A stretch of DNA of 64,000 bases. It comes from Pseudomonas arsenicoxydans. Its GTDB lineage: Bacteria; Pseudomonadota; Gammaproteobacteria; Pseudomonadales; Pseudomonadaceae. The translations under genes were made by a program, and so were the position numbers. Within the stretch, counting starts at the first letter, position 1. The number at the start of each line of letters is the position of its first letter. This document shows, one piece after another, positions 26,475 through 35,821 of this stretch. The stretch spans positions 2,365,001-2,429,000 of the forward strand of contig NZ_LT629705.1 of NCBI RefSeq assembly GCF_900103875.1, in the 5' to 3' direction. The notes below the pieces were generated by a model. It worked only from the letters and a program-made list of their open reading frames with translations, made no database searches and was not told where the DNA came from.

Positions 26475-28094
26475 TTATGCAGCAACCACCTCATTCGGCT
26501 CAAAACTATCCGCCCGCGCCATCTGCCACATCCGCGAGTAGAACTCGCCGTTCACTTCCCCGGTGAGCAATTCCCCCGGCTTCAAGAACACATGCAACTG
26601 CGAAAACAATTTGATCTCGGTCGCCGACATGCGTCGCACCAGATGCTTGGCCGACAACTGCGACGGGTGATCGAGCCCGGCCGCCGCGAGCATTTCCGCC
26701 AAGGCCTTGAGCGTGTTGCGGTGGAAGTTGAACACCCGCTGAGCCTTGTCCGGAACTACCAAAGCGCGTTGACGCAGGGTGTCCTGGGTGGCGACACCGG
26801 TCGGGCATTTGTTGGTATGGCAGCTTTGCGACTGGATGCAGCCGATGGCGAACATGAAGCCGCGTGCCGAGTTGGCCCAGTCGGCGCCGATGGCCAGTAC
26901 GCTGGCGATGTCGAAGGCGCTGACGATCTTGCCGCTGGCGCCGAGTTTGATTTTGTCCCGCAGGTTCAGGCCGACCAGGGTGTTGTGCACGAACAACAAG
27001 CCTTCGCGCATCGGTACGCCGATGTGGTCGGTGAATTCCACCGGGGCGGCGCCGGTGCCGCCTTCCTTGCCGTCGACCACGATGAAGTCCGGGAGGATGC
27101 CGGTTTCCAGCATGGCCTTGGCGATGCCCATGAATTCCCATGGGTGACCGAGGCAGAACTTGAAGCCCACCGGTTTACCGCCGGACAGTTCACGCAATTG
27201 CTGGATGAAGTGCATCAGTTCGATCGGCGTGGAAAACGCGCTGTGGCGCGAAGGTGAGATGCAGTCTTCGCCCATCATGATGCCGCGGGTTTCGGCGATT
27301 TCCTTGGTGACCTTGTGCTTGGGCAGGATGCCGCCGTGACCGGGTTTGGCCCCTTGCGACATCTTGATTTCGATCATCCGCACTTGCGGCGTCTGCGCCT
27401 GGGCGGCGAAGCGTTCCGGGTCGAAGCGTCCGTCTGCGGTGCGACAGCCGAAATAGCCGCTGCCCAGTTCCCAGGTCAGGTCGCCGCCGTTTTCCCGGTG
27501 ATAAGCGCTGATGCTGCCTTCACCCGTGTCGTGGGCGAAATTGCCGAGTTTGGCGCCCTGGTTCAACGCGCGAATGGCGTTGGCGCTGAGCGAGCCGAAG
27601 CTCATCGCCGAGATGTTGAACACCGACGCCGAGTACGGCTGGGTGCACTGCGGTCCGCCGACGATGACCCGGAAGCTGCTCGGGTCGCTCAACGGTGCCG
27701 GGCGCATGGAGTGGCCGATGAACTCAAAACCCGATTGATAGACATCAATCAGCGTGCCGAACGGTTTGTCGGCGGTTTCATTTTTGGCTCGCGAATAGAC
27801 CAGCGAACGCTGGGACCGGGAGAAGGGCAGGGCGTCGCTGTCGGATTCGAGCAGGTACTGGCGGATTTCCGGGCGAATGCCTTCCACCAGGTAGCGAATG
27901 TTGCCCAGGATCGGGTAGTTGCGGCGCACCGCGTGGGGGCTTTGCAGCAGGTCGAAAATGCCGATCAGGCTGAGCACTCCGGTGACAGCGGTGATCGGCC
28001 AGAGCCAGTCGTGTTGCAGAAAAGGCAGGCTGGCGAGGGTGAAGATCACGCAAGCGGCAAAGAAGGCGTAGCGGCTCAGGAGTGACAGGCTCAT
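26475..28094 (-). CDS. FMN-binding glutamate synthase-like protein
   Basis: A 539-residue protein. Two hydrophobic helices lie at about 7-50, then comes the synthase domain of the GltB large subunit. The FMN-barrel motifs are present (FNISAMSFGSLSANAIRALN, KMSQGAKPGHGGILP, VDGKEGGTGAAP). The iron-sulphur cysteines occur as CIQSQSCHTNKCPTG (C-x5-C-x4-C). It lacks the amidotransferase and C-terminal domains of true glutamate synthase, so it cannot be assumed to make glutamate from glutamine. Archaeal-type and other short GltB homologues have uncertain roles. The membrane helices suggest an inner-membrane location. It appears monocistronic. Confidence 0.87.
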   Translation of the reverse strand: MSLSLLSRYAFFAACVIFTLASLPFLQHDWLWPITAVTGVLSLIGIFDLLQSPHAVRRNYPILGNIRYLVEGIRPEIRQYLLESDSDALPFSRSQRSLVYSRAKNETADKPFGTLIDVYQSGFEFIGHSMRPAPLSDPSSFRVIVGGPQCTQPYSASVFNISAMSFGSLSANAIRALNQGAKLGNFAHDTGEGSISAYHRENGGDLTWELGSGYFGCRTADGRFDPERFAAQAQTPQVRMIEIKMSQGAKPGHGGILPKHKVTKEIAETRGIMMGEDCISPSRHSAFSTPIELMHFIQQLRELSGGKPVGFKFCLGHPWEFMGIAKAMLETGILPDFIVVDGKEGGTGAAPVEFTDHIGVPMREGLLFVHNTLVGLNLRDKIKLGASGKIVSAFDIASVLAIGADWANSARGFMFAIGCIQSQSCHTNKCPTGVATQDTLRQRALVVPDKAQRVFNFHRNTLKALAEMLAAAGLDHPSQLSAKHLVRRMSATEIKLFSQLHVFLKPGELLTGEVNGEFYSRMWQMARADSFEPNEVVAA

Positions 28095-28166
28095 ACGGTT
28101 TCCCTGGGTTCGGACTCGGTTGGCAGCTTCACACAGGATCCCTGTGGGAGCGCTCGGGGCACGGTG

Positions 28167-28967
28167 TCAGGCATTCTGCGCCTGGAGAAAAATCGAAAAC
28201 AGCTCGGACTGGGATTTGATCCCCAGCTTGCTGTACATGTGTTTTTTATGGACTTTCACGGTTTCTACAGAGATTTCCAGCTTACGGGCGATTTCTTTAC
28301 TGGAGCAACCGCTGAGCATCAAGCGCCCGACGTCCAGCTCCCGCGCAGTCAATTGCGCACCTTTGAGTTGCTGCACCGAAGCTTCCAGCTGCACCCGCCA
28401 GTCACCTTGGGTCGGCGCTGGCGCAAGGGCCACGACTTCGTTGATTTCGTAGGGCAGGCGTTGGCGCAACAGGCCCAGCACCCAAGGCTGGATCAGCGAC
28501 AGCAAGGCAATCTGCTGGCCACTGAAACGCTGTCGGCTGCCCAATGACAGGCACAGCGTGCGGTCGCCTTCGAGCTGGCAATTGAACTGGATTTCATCGG
28601 CCACCACATTCAGACGAAAGTAGCGCTGGTAATACTCGGTCAGCTCGAAGTGCTCCGGCGCCACTTCCGACAGACGATAGAGGCCGGTGCGCGATTGCTC
28701 GCGGCAGGCGATGTAGAACGGGTCCAGCAAGTACAGGCCGCGCAGGTAATCCTGGAAGAGCTGATCCGGGCTGCCGTCCAGACCGGGGCATTCGGCGAAC
28801 ACTTGCGGGTGCTGGTCGGCGCTGAAAAGCAGGGCCACCCAGCTGTCGAAGGTCACGTACTGATCCAGCAGGCGCACCAGTTGCGTCCAGAAATTGGGCT
28901 TGTCCAGCGCATCGATCAGTTGTCCGACCGAGCGGTGCCAAGCGATGTCGTCTAACGAAAGTGTCAT
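28167..28967 (-). CDS. LuxR-family transcriptional regulator
   Basis: A 266-residue regulator. The N-terminal 190 residues form a sensory region without clear acyl-homoserine-lactone features. The C-terminal LuxR helix-turn-helix is clear: LTARELDVGRLMLSGCSSKEIARKLEISVETVKVHKKHMYSKLGIKSQSELF (about 205-255). It is divergent from the nitrilase-family gene at 29092, with a 124-base gap, and an APC permease follows that, so it most likely controls their expression in response to a substrate. There is no receiver domain, so it is not a response regulator. Confidence 0.85.
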   Translation of the reverse strand: MTLSLDDIAWHRSVGQLIDALDKPNFWTQLVRLLDQYVTFDSWVALLFSADQHPQVFAECPGLDGSPDQLFQDYLRGLYLLDPFYIACREQSRTGLYRLSEVAPEHFELTEYYQRYFRLNVVADEIQFNCQLEGDRTLCLSLGSRQRFSGQQIALLSLIQPWVLGLLRQRLPYEINEVVALAPAPTQGDWRVQLEASVQQLKGAQLTARELDVGRLMLSGCSSKEIARKLEISVETVKVHKKHMYSKLGIKSQSELFSIFLQAQNA

Positions 28968-29091
28968 GCCTCTACCCCTATCGGGTTACCCCAGCGGCGT
29001 GATTCCCCGGCCCGCTGCTTGCTGCGCATACTGGCGCACAGACACAGACCGGGCAATCTTTCTGCCGCCCGGTCCATAACAAGGATTCCCA

Positions 29092-29913
29092 ATGAAAGTC
29101 GAACTCGCCCAGTTGGCGGGCCGTGACAACGGCACTGCGTACAACCTCGAACGCGCCTTGGCAGCGATTGCAGCCTGCGCCGCCGACACACAACTGATCG
29201 TCTTCCCGGAAACCCACCTGATGGGCTTTCCTACCGCCGCAACCGTGGCCCAGACCGCCGAACCGCTCAACGGGCCGACCGTCAGCGCCATCGTTGCGGC
29301 TGCCCGCGAGCGCAACATCGCAGTGGTGATCGGCATGGCCGAGAACGACAACGGCCGCTTCTACAACACCACGCTGCTGATTACTCCCGAAGGCATCGCG
29401 CTGAAATACCGCAAGACGCACCTGTGGGCTTCGGATCGCGGCGTGTTCGAGGCCGGTGACCGTTACGCCACCTGCCAGTGGAACGGCGTGCGGGTCGGCT
29501 TGCTGATTTGCTACGACATTGAATTCCCGGAAACCGCCCGAGCCCTGGCGCAGCTGGGCGCCGAACTGCTGATCGTCACCAACGGCAACATGGACCCTTA
29601 CGGCCCGACTCACCGCACCGCGATCATGGCCCGCGCCCAGGAAAACCAGGCATTTGCGTTGATGGTCAACCGCGTGAAAGACAGCGATGACGGGCTGGTA
29701 TTTGCCGGTGGCAGTGCGCTGGTGGATCCGCTGGGCACGTTGCTGTTCGAAGCCGGACGGGAGGAGGGGCAGTTTGCGGTTGAACTGGATTTCAGCCAGT
29801 TGGAAGCGGCACGCAAGGACTATCGGTACCTGGATGATCAACGGCTGAAGTTGCCGGGGGAAATCGTCGAGCAGGCTTCTGGCGTTCGGGAGTTGCTGAT
29901 TCCTTTGCGCTGA
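29092..29913 (+). CDS. Nitrilase-superfamily carbon-nitrogen hydrolase
   Basis: A 273-residue cytoplasmic enzyme with the full catalytic set of the nitrilase superfamily: Glu40 (VFPETHL), Lys108 (YRKTHLW) and Cys140 (LLICYDIEFPE). The CYDIEFPE form is typical of aliphatic amidases and N-carbamoyl-type amidohydrolases rather than of true nitrilases. It probably hydrolyses an amide or carbamoyl derivative to acid and ammonia; the substrate is not evident. The downstream APC permease and the divergent LuxR regulator suggest a small uptake-and-hydrolysis module for a nitrogenous compound. Confidence 0.88.
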   Translation: MKVELAQLAGRDNGTAYNLERALAAIAACAADTQLIVFPETHLMGFPTAATVAQTAEPLNGPTVSAIVAAARERNIAVVIGMAENDNGRFYNTTLLITPEGIALKYRKTHLWASDRGVFEAGDRYATCQWNGVRVGLLICYDIEFPETARALAQLGAELLIVTNGNMDPYGPTHRTAIMARAQENQAFALMVNRVKDSDDGLVFAGGSALVDPLGTLLFEAGREEGQFAVELDFSQLEAARKDYRYLDDQRLKLPGEIVEQASGVRELLIPLR

Positions 29914-29942
29914 TCCGGATTCAGTGTCGTCAGGGCTGACGC

Positions 29943-30040
29943 CTTCGCGGGCAAGCCCGCTCCCACAGGGGATCTTCGGCGGACACAGGATGAGTGAACG
30001 ACAGCAATCAAATGTGGGAGCGGGCTTGCCCGCGAAGAGG
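29943..30040. repeat. REP pair, GCGGGCTTGCCCGC family, copy 1
   Basis: CTTCGCGGGCAAGCCCGCTC and its inverted partner (GAGCGGGCTTGCCCGCGAAG) face each other over a spacer of about 40 bases. This has the REPIN form. It lies between the nitrilase and permease genes. Confidence 0.9.
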
Positions 30041-30155
30041 CCAGCCCAAACAAGACACCTGTTTGACCTTGCACCCAATTACAACAACGAAACACCCGAA
30101 ATTTAGCGCCGAACTCGGCTCTGCCATAAATCTAATAAATTCGGAGTAGTCGCTC

Positions 30156-31481
30156 ATGGCTCGTTTGCAACGCACCCTGTCATTGGGTTCGGTGGTGCTG
30201 TTCGGCATTGCCTACATGACGCCGATCATTGTGCTCGGCACCTTTGGCATCCTCGCTCAATCCACCGCCGGCATGGTGCCAGCCGCGTACCTGGCGGCGC
30301 TGGTGGCGATGTTTTTCACGGCCATGAGCTATGGCCGAATGGCGTCGGCGTTCCCCGTCGCCGGTTCCGCCTACAGTTATGTGCGCAAGGCGATCAGCCC
30401 CAAACTCGGTTTTATCGCCGGGTGGGCGGTGCTGCTCGATTACCTGTTCCTGCCGATGGCGATCTGGCTGATCGGTGCGGCCTACCTCAACTCCGCGTTC
30501 CCGGCCGTGCCGCAGTGGATCTGGGTGCTGGCATTCATCGGCATCACCAGTGCGATCAATATCGTCGGCCTGAAACTGGCCAACGGCATCAACGCCTTGC
30601 TGATGCTGGTGCAGTTCCTGGTGCTGATCGCCTTCGTCGCGCTGTGCATCCACTACGTCGGTGGCGATGCGAGCACGCCGTTGTGGTCGATCAAGCCGTT
30701 CTTCAACGGCGACATGCAGATGCCGCTGATCATGAGCGGTGCGGCCATCGCCTGTTACTCGTTCCTTGGATTTGATGCGGTCAGCACCCTGACCGAAGAG
30801 ACCCGCGATCCGCGCCGCACCATTCCGCGGGCGATCATGCTGATTACCCTGATCGGCGGGCTGATCTTCGTCAGCGTCTCGTACTTCGTGCAGATCGCGC
30901 ATCCCTCGTTCCAGTTCGACAGCGTCGACTCGGCGGCCTATGAAATCGCCCGCAACATCGGTGGTGACCTGTTCGTGACGATCTTCCTGATCGGTCTGAT
31001 CGTCGGCCAGTTCGCGTCGGGCCTGTCGGCTCAGGCCAGTGGTTCGCGTCTGTTGTTCGCCATGGGCCGCGACGGTGTGCTGCCCAAGTCGTTCTTCGGC
31101 ACGTTGCACGAACGCTTTGGCACCCCGGTCAACAGCATCCTGTTGTGCGCCGTGGTGGCGTTGCTGGCATTGAAACTCGACGTCACCACCTCGACCTCGT
31201 TCATCAACTTCGGCGCGTTCCTGGCGTTCAGCCTGGTGAACCTGTCGGTGATCTTTCATTACTGGATCGGCGGTGAAAAGAAGGGCCTGCGAGAGTTCGT
31301 ACTGTTCCTGTTGTTCCCGTTCATTGGCCTGGCCGCCGATTTGTGGCTGATGGTCAGCCTCGATCACCTGGCGATTTACCTGGGCTTGAGCTGGCTGGCG
31401 ATTGGCGTGGTGTACCTGGCCGTATTGACCGGTGGTTTCCGCCGCCAGCCACCGGAGATGGATTTCCAGGAAGCCACGTAA
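30156..31481 (+). CDS. APC-family permease (PuuP-like)
   Basis: A 441-residue transporter with 12 hydrophobic helices. It starts RTLSLGSVVLFGIAYMTPIIVLGTFGILAQSTAG, typical of the putrescine-importer PuuP-like subset of the amino acid-polyamine-organocation superfamily, and has SFLGFDAVSTLTEETRDPRRTIPRAI in the middle. It probably imports an amine or amino acid by proton symport. Its place after the amidohydrolase suggests the imported compound, or its product, feeds that enzyme, but a REP pair lies in the 240-base gap, so co-transcription is uncertain. Substrate unproven. Confidence 0.83.
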   Translation: MARLQRTLSLGSVVLFGIAYMTPIIVLGTFGILAQSTAGMVPAAYLAALVAMFFTAMSYGRMASAFPVAGSAYSYVRKAISPKLGFIAGWAVLLDYLFLPMAIWLIGAAYLNSAFPAVPQWIWVLAFIGITSAINIVGLKLANGINALLMLVQFLVLIAFVALCIHYVGGDASTPLWSIKPFFNGDMQMPLIMSGAAIACYSFLGFDAVSTLTEETRDPRRTIPRAIMLITLIGGLIFVSVSYFVQIAHPSFQFDSVDSAAYEIARNIGGDLFVTIFLIGLIVGQFASGLSAQASGSRLLFAMGRDGVLPKSFFGTLHERFGTPVNSILLCAVVALLALKLDVTTSTSFINFGAFLAFSLVNLSVIFHYWIGGEKKGLREFVLFLLFPFIGLAADLWLMVSLDHLAIYLGLSWLAIGVVYLAVLTGGFRRQPPEMDFQEAT

Positions 31482-31494
31482 CCCTGCTGACCCC

Positions 31495-31599
31495 TGTAGG
31501 AGCTGTCGAGTGAAACGAGGCTGCGATCTTTTGATCTTGTTTGTAAAAAAACCAAAGTCAAAAGATCGCAGCCTCGTTTCACTCGACAGCTCCTACAGG
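31495..31599. repeat. GAGGCTGCGATC-family palindrome, copy 3
   Basis: Begins 14 bases after the permease stop and ends 8 bases before the convergent stop of the REC-histidine kinase gene. The arms pair almost perfectly over more than 35 bases and are flanked by T/A runs, so it is well placed as a bidirectional terminator. Confidence 0.9.
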
Positions 31600-31606
31600 T
31601 GAGTAT

Positions 31607-33013
31607 TCAGGCGGCGGGTTTTGTCTGGTGCACGGGTAACTCGACGCGGAATGTGCTCCCTGCGCCCACCTCGCTACGCACCGTGATCTCCCCTCGGTGT
31701 TTTTTGACGATGCCATAGGACAGGGACAAACCCAGCCCTGTCCCCTGGCCCACCGGTTTGGTGGTGAAGAAGGGGTCGAATATTTTTTGCAGGGTCTCCG
31801 GTGCGATACCCGAGCCGGTGTCTGCCACCTCGATCCAGACCTTTTGCCCCTCAACCCCGGTGCGCAACGTAATGGTGCCCCGTTGCGGTCCCACTGCCTG
31901 AGACGCGTTGACGATCAGGTTCATGATGACCTGATTGATTTGTGATGGCAGGCACTCGATCTCGGGCAACACCTGATATTCCTTCAGCACGTCGGCCTTG
32001 TACTTGAGTTCATTGGCGACGATGTTCAGGGTCGATTCGATGCCCTGTTGCAGATTGGCCCACTGCCATTCCTGGTTCGAGTCCACGCGGGAGAAGTCCT
32101 TCAGGTCCTTGACGATCTGCCCGACGCGGTTGATGCCGTCCTTGGATTCCTTGATCAGTAACGGAATGTCCTCGCGCAGAAACTCCAGCTCGACCCGTTC
32201 GCGTAACTGTCCAAGCCGTTCGAGCACCTCGTTTGAGGCAATCGCCTCTTCGGCATCGCGATAGGCATCGAGCATGGACTGCAGTTGCGTGAAGTAACCT
32301 TCGAGGCTGCCGAGGTTGGAGGAAATAAAGCCGATGGGGTTGTTGATTTCATGGGCGACGCCGGCTGCCAACTGGCCCAGGGAGGCGAGTTTTTCCGATT
32401 GCACCAATTGCGATTCAAGCTGTTTGCGCTCGTCGATTTCTCGCTGCAACGCCACGCTGGCCTGTTTGAATTCGGCCGTGCGCAGGTTAACCAGGTGCTC
32501 CAGGTGGCTCATCTGCACAAAGGCCCGTTCGGTCATTTCCCACTTGGTCAGCAGAGTGCTGGCCATCTGCTGGACTTCGATGTTGTCGAACGGTTTTTTC
32601 AGAATCAGCAAGCGGTCATGCGCGTGTAGACGGTCCAGCAGTTCATCCCAGGAATAGTCGGAATACGCAGTACACACCACCACTTGCAGGCGCGGGTCTT
32701 GCTGCCACAAATGTTCGATGGTCTGCGCGCCGTCCCAGCCCTCAGGCATGCGCATGTCGACGAAGGCGAGGGCGTACGGGCGGTTTTGCTGCAATGCCTG
32801 ATTAAGCTGTTCCAGGCCTTCCTGGCCGCCGTAAGCCGAGTCCAGTTCGAACAGGGCCCCCGCGGCTTTGACTTCGCTGCCAAACAGCGCGGCTTCCATT
32901 TCGTCCAGTTCGACTTGCTGCACCTCCACCGGCGTGAGGATCTTGCGAAAGTCCTCATGAATGGACGGCGTGTCGTCGATCAGAAGAATGCGTCGGTTCG
33001 AAGATCCGTTCAT
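31607..33013 (-). CDS. REC-histidine kinase hybrid
   Basis: A 468-residue soluble protein. REC domain at 1-130: acidic pair Asp13-Asp14 ([12 protein letters not shown]), phospho-acceptor Asp86 ([12 protein letters not shown]), then CTAYSDYSW and LKKPFD. About 30 extra residues sit between the acidic pair and the acceptor compared with an ordinary REC. A coiled-coil follows, then a HisKA domain with [14 protein letters not shown] and an ATPase domain ([32 protein letters not shown]), both intact. It should receive phosphate and also autophosphorylate. The start at 33013 overlaps the upstream kinase stop (ATGA), so it is the last gene of the signalling operon. Its REC is a close paralogue of those at 35822 and 37693. 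Confidence 0.88.
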   Translation of the reverse strand: MNGSSNRRILLIDDTPSIHEDFRKILTPVEVQQVELDEMEAALFGSEVKAAGALFELDSAYGGQEGLEQLNQALQQNRPYALAFVDMRMPEGWDGAQTIEHLWQQDPRLQVVVCTAYSDYSWDELLDRLHAHDRLLILKKPFDNIEVQQMASTLLTKWEMTERAFVQMSHLEHLVNLRTAEFKQASVALQREIDERKQLESQLVQSEKLASLGQLAAGVAHEINNPIGFISSNLGSLEGYFTQLQSMLDAYRDAEEAIASNEVLERLGQLRERVELEFLREDIPLLIKESKDGINRVGQIVKDLKDFSRVDSNQEWQWANLQQGIESTLNIVANELKYKADVLKEYQVLPEIECLPSQINQVIMNLIVNASQAVGPQRGTITLRTGVEGQKVWIEVADTGSGIAPETLQKIFDPFFTTKPVGQGTGLGLSLSYGIVKKHRGEITVRSEVGAGSTFRVELPVHQTKPAA

Positions 33014-34821
33014 GCCTTCTCCGTAACGGTTTTCAGCGGGATCTGCAGCGTGAACTGCGCCCCTTTGCCAGGCCCGTCGCTGTGCGCGCTGAGGTGGCCG
33101 TTCATCTCGATAGCCGCCAGGGCGCAACTGTGCAGGCCGAAGCCGTGACCTTCCTTGCGGGTGGTAAAACCGTGGGCAAAGATTCGGGTCATGTTTTCGG
33201 GCGCGATGCCTTCGCCATCATCTTTGACGCTGATTTGCAGGGTGGTGTCTTCAATGATTTTCACCCCCAGCGTCATTTTTCGCGGGCGATTGCTGAGGTC
33301 GGACATGGCGTATTTTGCATTGCTGATCAGGTTGATCAGGATCAGCAGCAAGCGGTGCTTGTCTCCCATGACCTGCGGCACATCGTTGTACTCCTTGATC
33401 ACCGTCACGTGGTGCCGGGTCAGGGCGCCGGAATTCATGCGCAGGGCATCTTCGAGCAACTCGCTGATGTGCAGCGGTTCCGTCAGATTGTTGGCTCCGG
33501 CGTAGGACTGCTGGGTGGCGACAATGTCCTTGATGTGATCGACGCTCTTGGTCAGTTGGGCGAGTTCGTCGGTCATGCTGTGTTGTTCGAGTGCAATGGC
33601 ATCGACCAGTTGGTTCAGGTAGCCGGGCAGTAACTTGCCTTTCTCGTCCTGGGTCAGGAAAGTGCCAAGGTCGCCAGAGCGCGCGTTGATCAGTTGCATG
33701 GCCTTGCCCAGCCCTTGAGCCTTGCTGCTGCGCAGTTTGCGCGAGACCAGGTCGGCGGAAATGTTCACGCTGTTGAGCACATTGCCGACGTTGTGCAACA
33801 CATTGGTGGCGATCTCGGCCATGCCGGCCAGGCGTGCGGTATCGAGCAGTTCGCTCTGGGTATCCTTGAGCTCGCGGGTGCGTTCTTCGACCCGTTGTTC
33901 GAGGTCGTCATTGGCAGTTTTCAGGGCTTTGTTGACGCGGTTGATCACCGTGAAACTGCGCATCAAGTGAATCGCCAGGTACACCAGCAACAACACCAGC
34001 AGCACGGAAAACACCAGCATGTAGAAGTGGTAGCGCTGATCGATCGCATCGGCCTGCTGCTGATCCTTGTTCAGCAGGTCGGTGATATCGTCCAGCCGTT
34101 CGGCCACGGGAATGGCTTCGATGTTTTCCAGCAAGCGGTTGACCACTGGCTGTTCACGCAGGATCAACGCGATGTGATTGCTCAGGATATCGATCGGACG
34201 GTGGAACTGCTCCGGCAGGCGCAACTTGTTCACGCTCAGTTTGTTCAGGCCCACCAGGATATCGGCGGCTTTGTCATCGGAGGTGACCTGGGCAAATTCC
34301 AGGCCGCTGAGCAGCAGGTCATAGGTGTCGGTAGCAATGTTTTGCAGCTGCAGTTTGTCGCTGTCCAGCAACCGGGCAAGGGGTTGCTGAATGTCATCTT
34401 CGGCGGTCGGCAGAAACGCCAGGGAGTTACGCAAGACGGCATTGTGCGATTTGAACTGTTCCACCAGCCGGGATTTTTCCTCGAAAGCGCTCAGGTAGGC
34501 ATCATGACTGGCGCGCCAGACGGGCGATTCGTTACGGCCGTGACTGGACTCCATCGTGTCGAACCGTTCCCACAACCGAGTCATCTCGGTCAGCGGCGTG
34601 ACCAGCGGATCGTAGTTGTGGTTGGTGTCTATCCGCGCCTTGAGGATTTCCGTTTCCCATTGTGCGTTCAGCTGTTTGATCCGGGAAATCAGATATCGGG
34701 ATTCGGTGTAGGTCGACGTCTGGTTCGAGCTGGACTTGAGGTACAGAAACAACAGCGTCGAGGCCAGTAACAGCGCCACGATGCCGAGGAGTGCCAGGCT
34801 GCTGCGATGGGACATTTTCAT
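33010..34821 (-). CDS. Membrane sensor histidine kinase with helical periplasmic domain
   Basis: A 603-residue sensor kinase. The first helix lies at about 9-28 (LALLGIVALLLASTLLFLYL). A long all-helical periplasmic domain follows, of the kind found in DAHL-type kinases, then a second helix near 265-285, a coiled-coil, and a phosphotransfer helix AEIATNVLHNVGNVLNSVN with the unusual His-Asn-Val-Gly-Asn box. The ATPase domain is complete (LINLISNAKYA, DDGEGIAPENM, GFGLHSCALAA). It probably phosphorylates the REC proteins encoded in the same operon. The start at 34821 overlaps the stop of the upstream di-haem peroxidase gene (ATGA), which suggests the peroxidase and the kinase are made together and may interact in the periplasm. 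Confidence 0.86.
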   Translation of the reverse strand: MKMSHRSSLALLGIVALLLASTLLFLYLKSSSNQTSTYTESRYLISRIKQLNAQWETEILKARIDTNHNYDPLVTPLTEMTRLWERFDTMESSHGRNESPVWRASHDAYLSAFEEKSRLVEQFKSHNAVLRNSLAFLPTAEDDIQQPLARLLDSDKLQLQNIATDTYDLLLSGLEFAQVTSDDKAADILVGLNKLSVNKLRLPEQFHRPIDILSNHIALILREQPVVNRLLENIEAIPVAERLDDITDLLNKDQQQADAIDQRYHFYMLVFSVLLVLLLVYLAIHLMRSFTVINRVNKALKTANDDLEQRVEERTRELKDTQSELLDTARLAGMAEIATNVLHNVGNVLNSVNISADLVSRKLRSSKAQGLGKAMQLINARSGDLGTFLTQDEKGKLLPGYLNQLVDAIALEQHSMTDELAQLTKSVDHIKDIVATQQSYAGANNLTEPLHISELLEDALRMNSGALTRHHVTVIKEYNDVPQVMGDKHRLLLILINLISNAKYAMSDLSNRPRKMTLGVKIIEDTTLQISVKDDGEGIAPENMTRIFAHGFTTRKEGHGFGLHSCALAAIEMNGHLSAHSDGPGKGAQFTLQIPLKTVTEKA

Positions 34822-35777
34822 AAGGGTTTGCCTTCCCATTCACCGGTCAAGGTCTTGAGAAACTGGATGATCAGGCCCTTGTCGTCTGCGGAGGGGATGC
34901 GTCCCAGCTGAAAGGTGAACATCACGTCCACGGCGTCCTCGAGGGTTTTGGCCGAGCCGTCGTGAAAGTACGGCGCGGTCACGGCGACGTTACGCAGGCT
35001 CGGGACCTTGAACACGTTGCGGTCCTCTTCGTCCTTGGTCACCAGATAGCGCCCCAGGTCGGTTTCGGTCGGGTTGCCGCGCGCCTTGAAGTAATCGCCC
35101 ATCACGCCGAATTTCTGGAACATGTTGCCGCCGATGTTGACGCCTTGATGGCAGGTTATGCAGCCGTAATCCTTGAAGCGTTGGTAGCCGTATTTTTCTT
35201 CGGTGGTGAGAATGTCGGTATTGCCTTTCAGGTACTGGTCGAAACGCGAATTGGCGCTGAGCAGTGTGCGCTCGTAGGTGGCCAGGGCATTTTGCACATT
35301 GAGCTGGGTTACGCCGTCCGGGTAGGCGTTGACGAATGCGCGGTGATACGCCGGATCGGCCGACAAGGTCTGCACCACGTGTTCCCAGTTGCTCCCCATT
35401 TCACCAGGGCTTTGCACCACGGTGTGGACCTGGGTTTCCAGGGTGTCGGCGCGTCCGTTCCAGAACTGTCGGAAGTTCAGGCTGGCGTTGAATACGCTGG
35501 GGGTGTTGATTGTCACTGGCTGGCCGTTGAAGCCAATGGAAAATGCCTTGTCATCGGCGCCACCGTTTTCCAGGTGATGACAGCTGGCGCAGGACAGGCT
35601 GTTGTTGACCGACAATCGGGATTCGTTGAACAACTGGCGACCCAGTTCGACACGCTGCGGGTTTTGTTCCGGAGCGGCCGGCAGCGGTTTGAGCGGTTCA
35701 TTCAGCGGCTCGCCGACCGCGCCCGCACTGAGCCCGAGCAAAGGAACAAGCAACAGGCAGTAGAAGAATGGCGACAT
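34818..35777 (-). CDS. Di-haem cytochrome c peroxidase-family protein
   Basis: A 319-residue exported protein with a signal peptide (MSPFFYCLLLVPLLGLSAGAVG) and two c-type haem sites, CASCHH and CITCHQ. It has the layout of bacterial cytochrome c peroxidase/MauG proteins (ELGRQLFNESRLS; FKVPSLRNVAVTAPYFHDGS; VDVMFTFQLGR). Such proteins reduce hydrogen peroxide or oxidise a partner in the periplasm. Being sandwiched between c-di-GMP and kinase genes with a four-base overlap is unusual and suggests a sensing or signal-generating role. The start at 35777 is chosen for its AAGGA site and signal peptide; 35816 would add 13 residues. Confidence 0.86.
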   Translation of the reverse strand: MSPFFYCLLLVPLLGLSAGAVGEPLNEPLKPLPAAPEQNPQRVELGRQLFNESRLSVNNSLSCASCHHLENGGADDKAFSIGFNGQPVTINTPSVFNASLNFRQFWNGRADTLETQVHTVVQSPGEMGSNWEHVVQTLSADPAYHRAFVNAYPDGVTQLNVQNALATYERTLLSANSRFDQYLKGNTDILTTEEKYGYQRFKDYGCITCHQGVNIGGNMFQKFGVMGDYFKARGNPTETDLGRYLVTKDEEDRNVFKVPSLRNVAVTAPYFHDGSAKTLEDAVDVMFTFQLGRIPSADDKGLIIQFLKTLTGEWEGKPL

Positions 35778-35821
35778 CTTATGATTCCTTGGCGGATGGC
35801 CGAAGCGTCGCTTCATATCGG

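Noticed and set aside
26475..28094. True glutamate synthase large subunit
   Set aside because: It is only 539 residues, lacks the glutamine amidotransferase domain, has N-terminal membrane helices and has no gltD partner.
29943..30040. CRISPR-like repeats formed by REP copies
   Set aside because: The repeats are palindromic, occur as single inverted pairs scattered over the window, and have no regular unique spacers.
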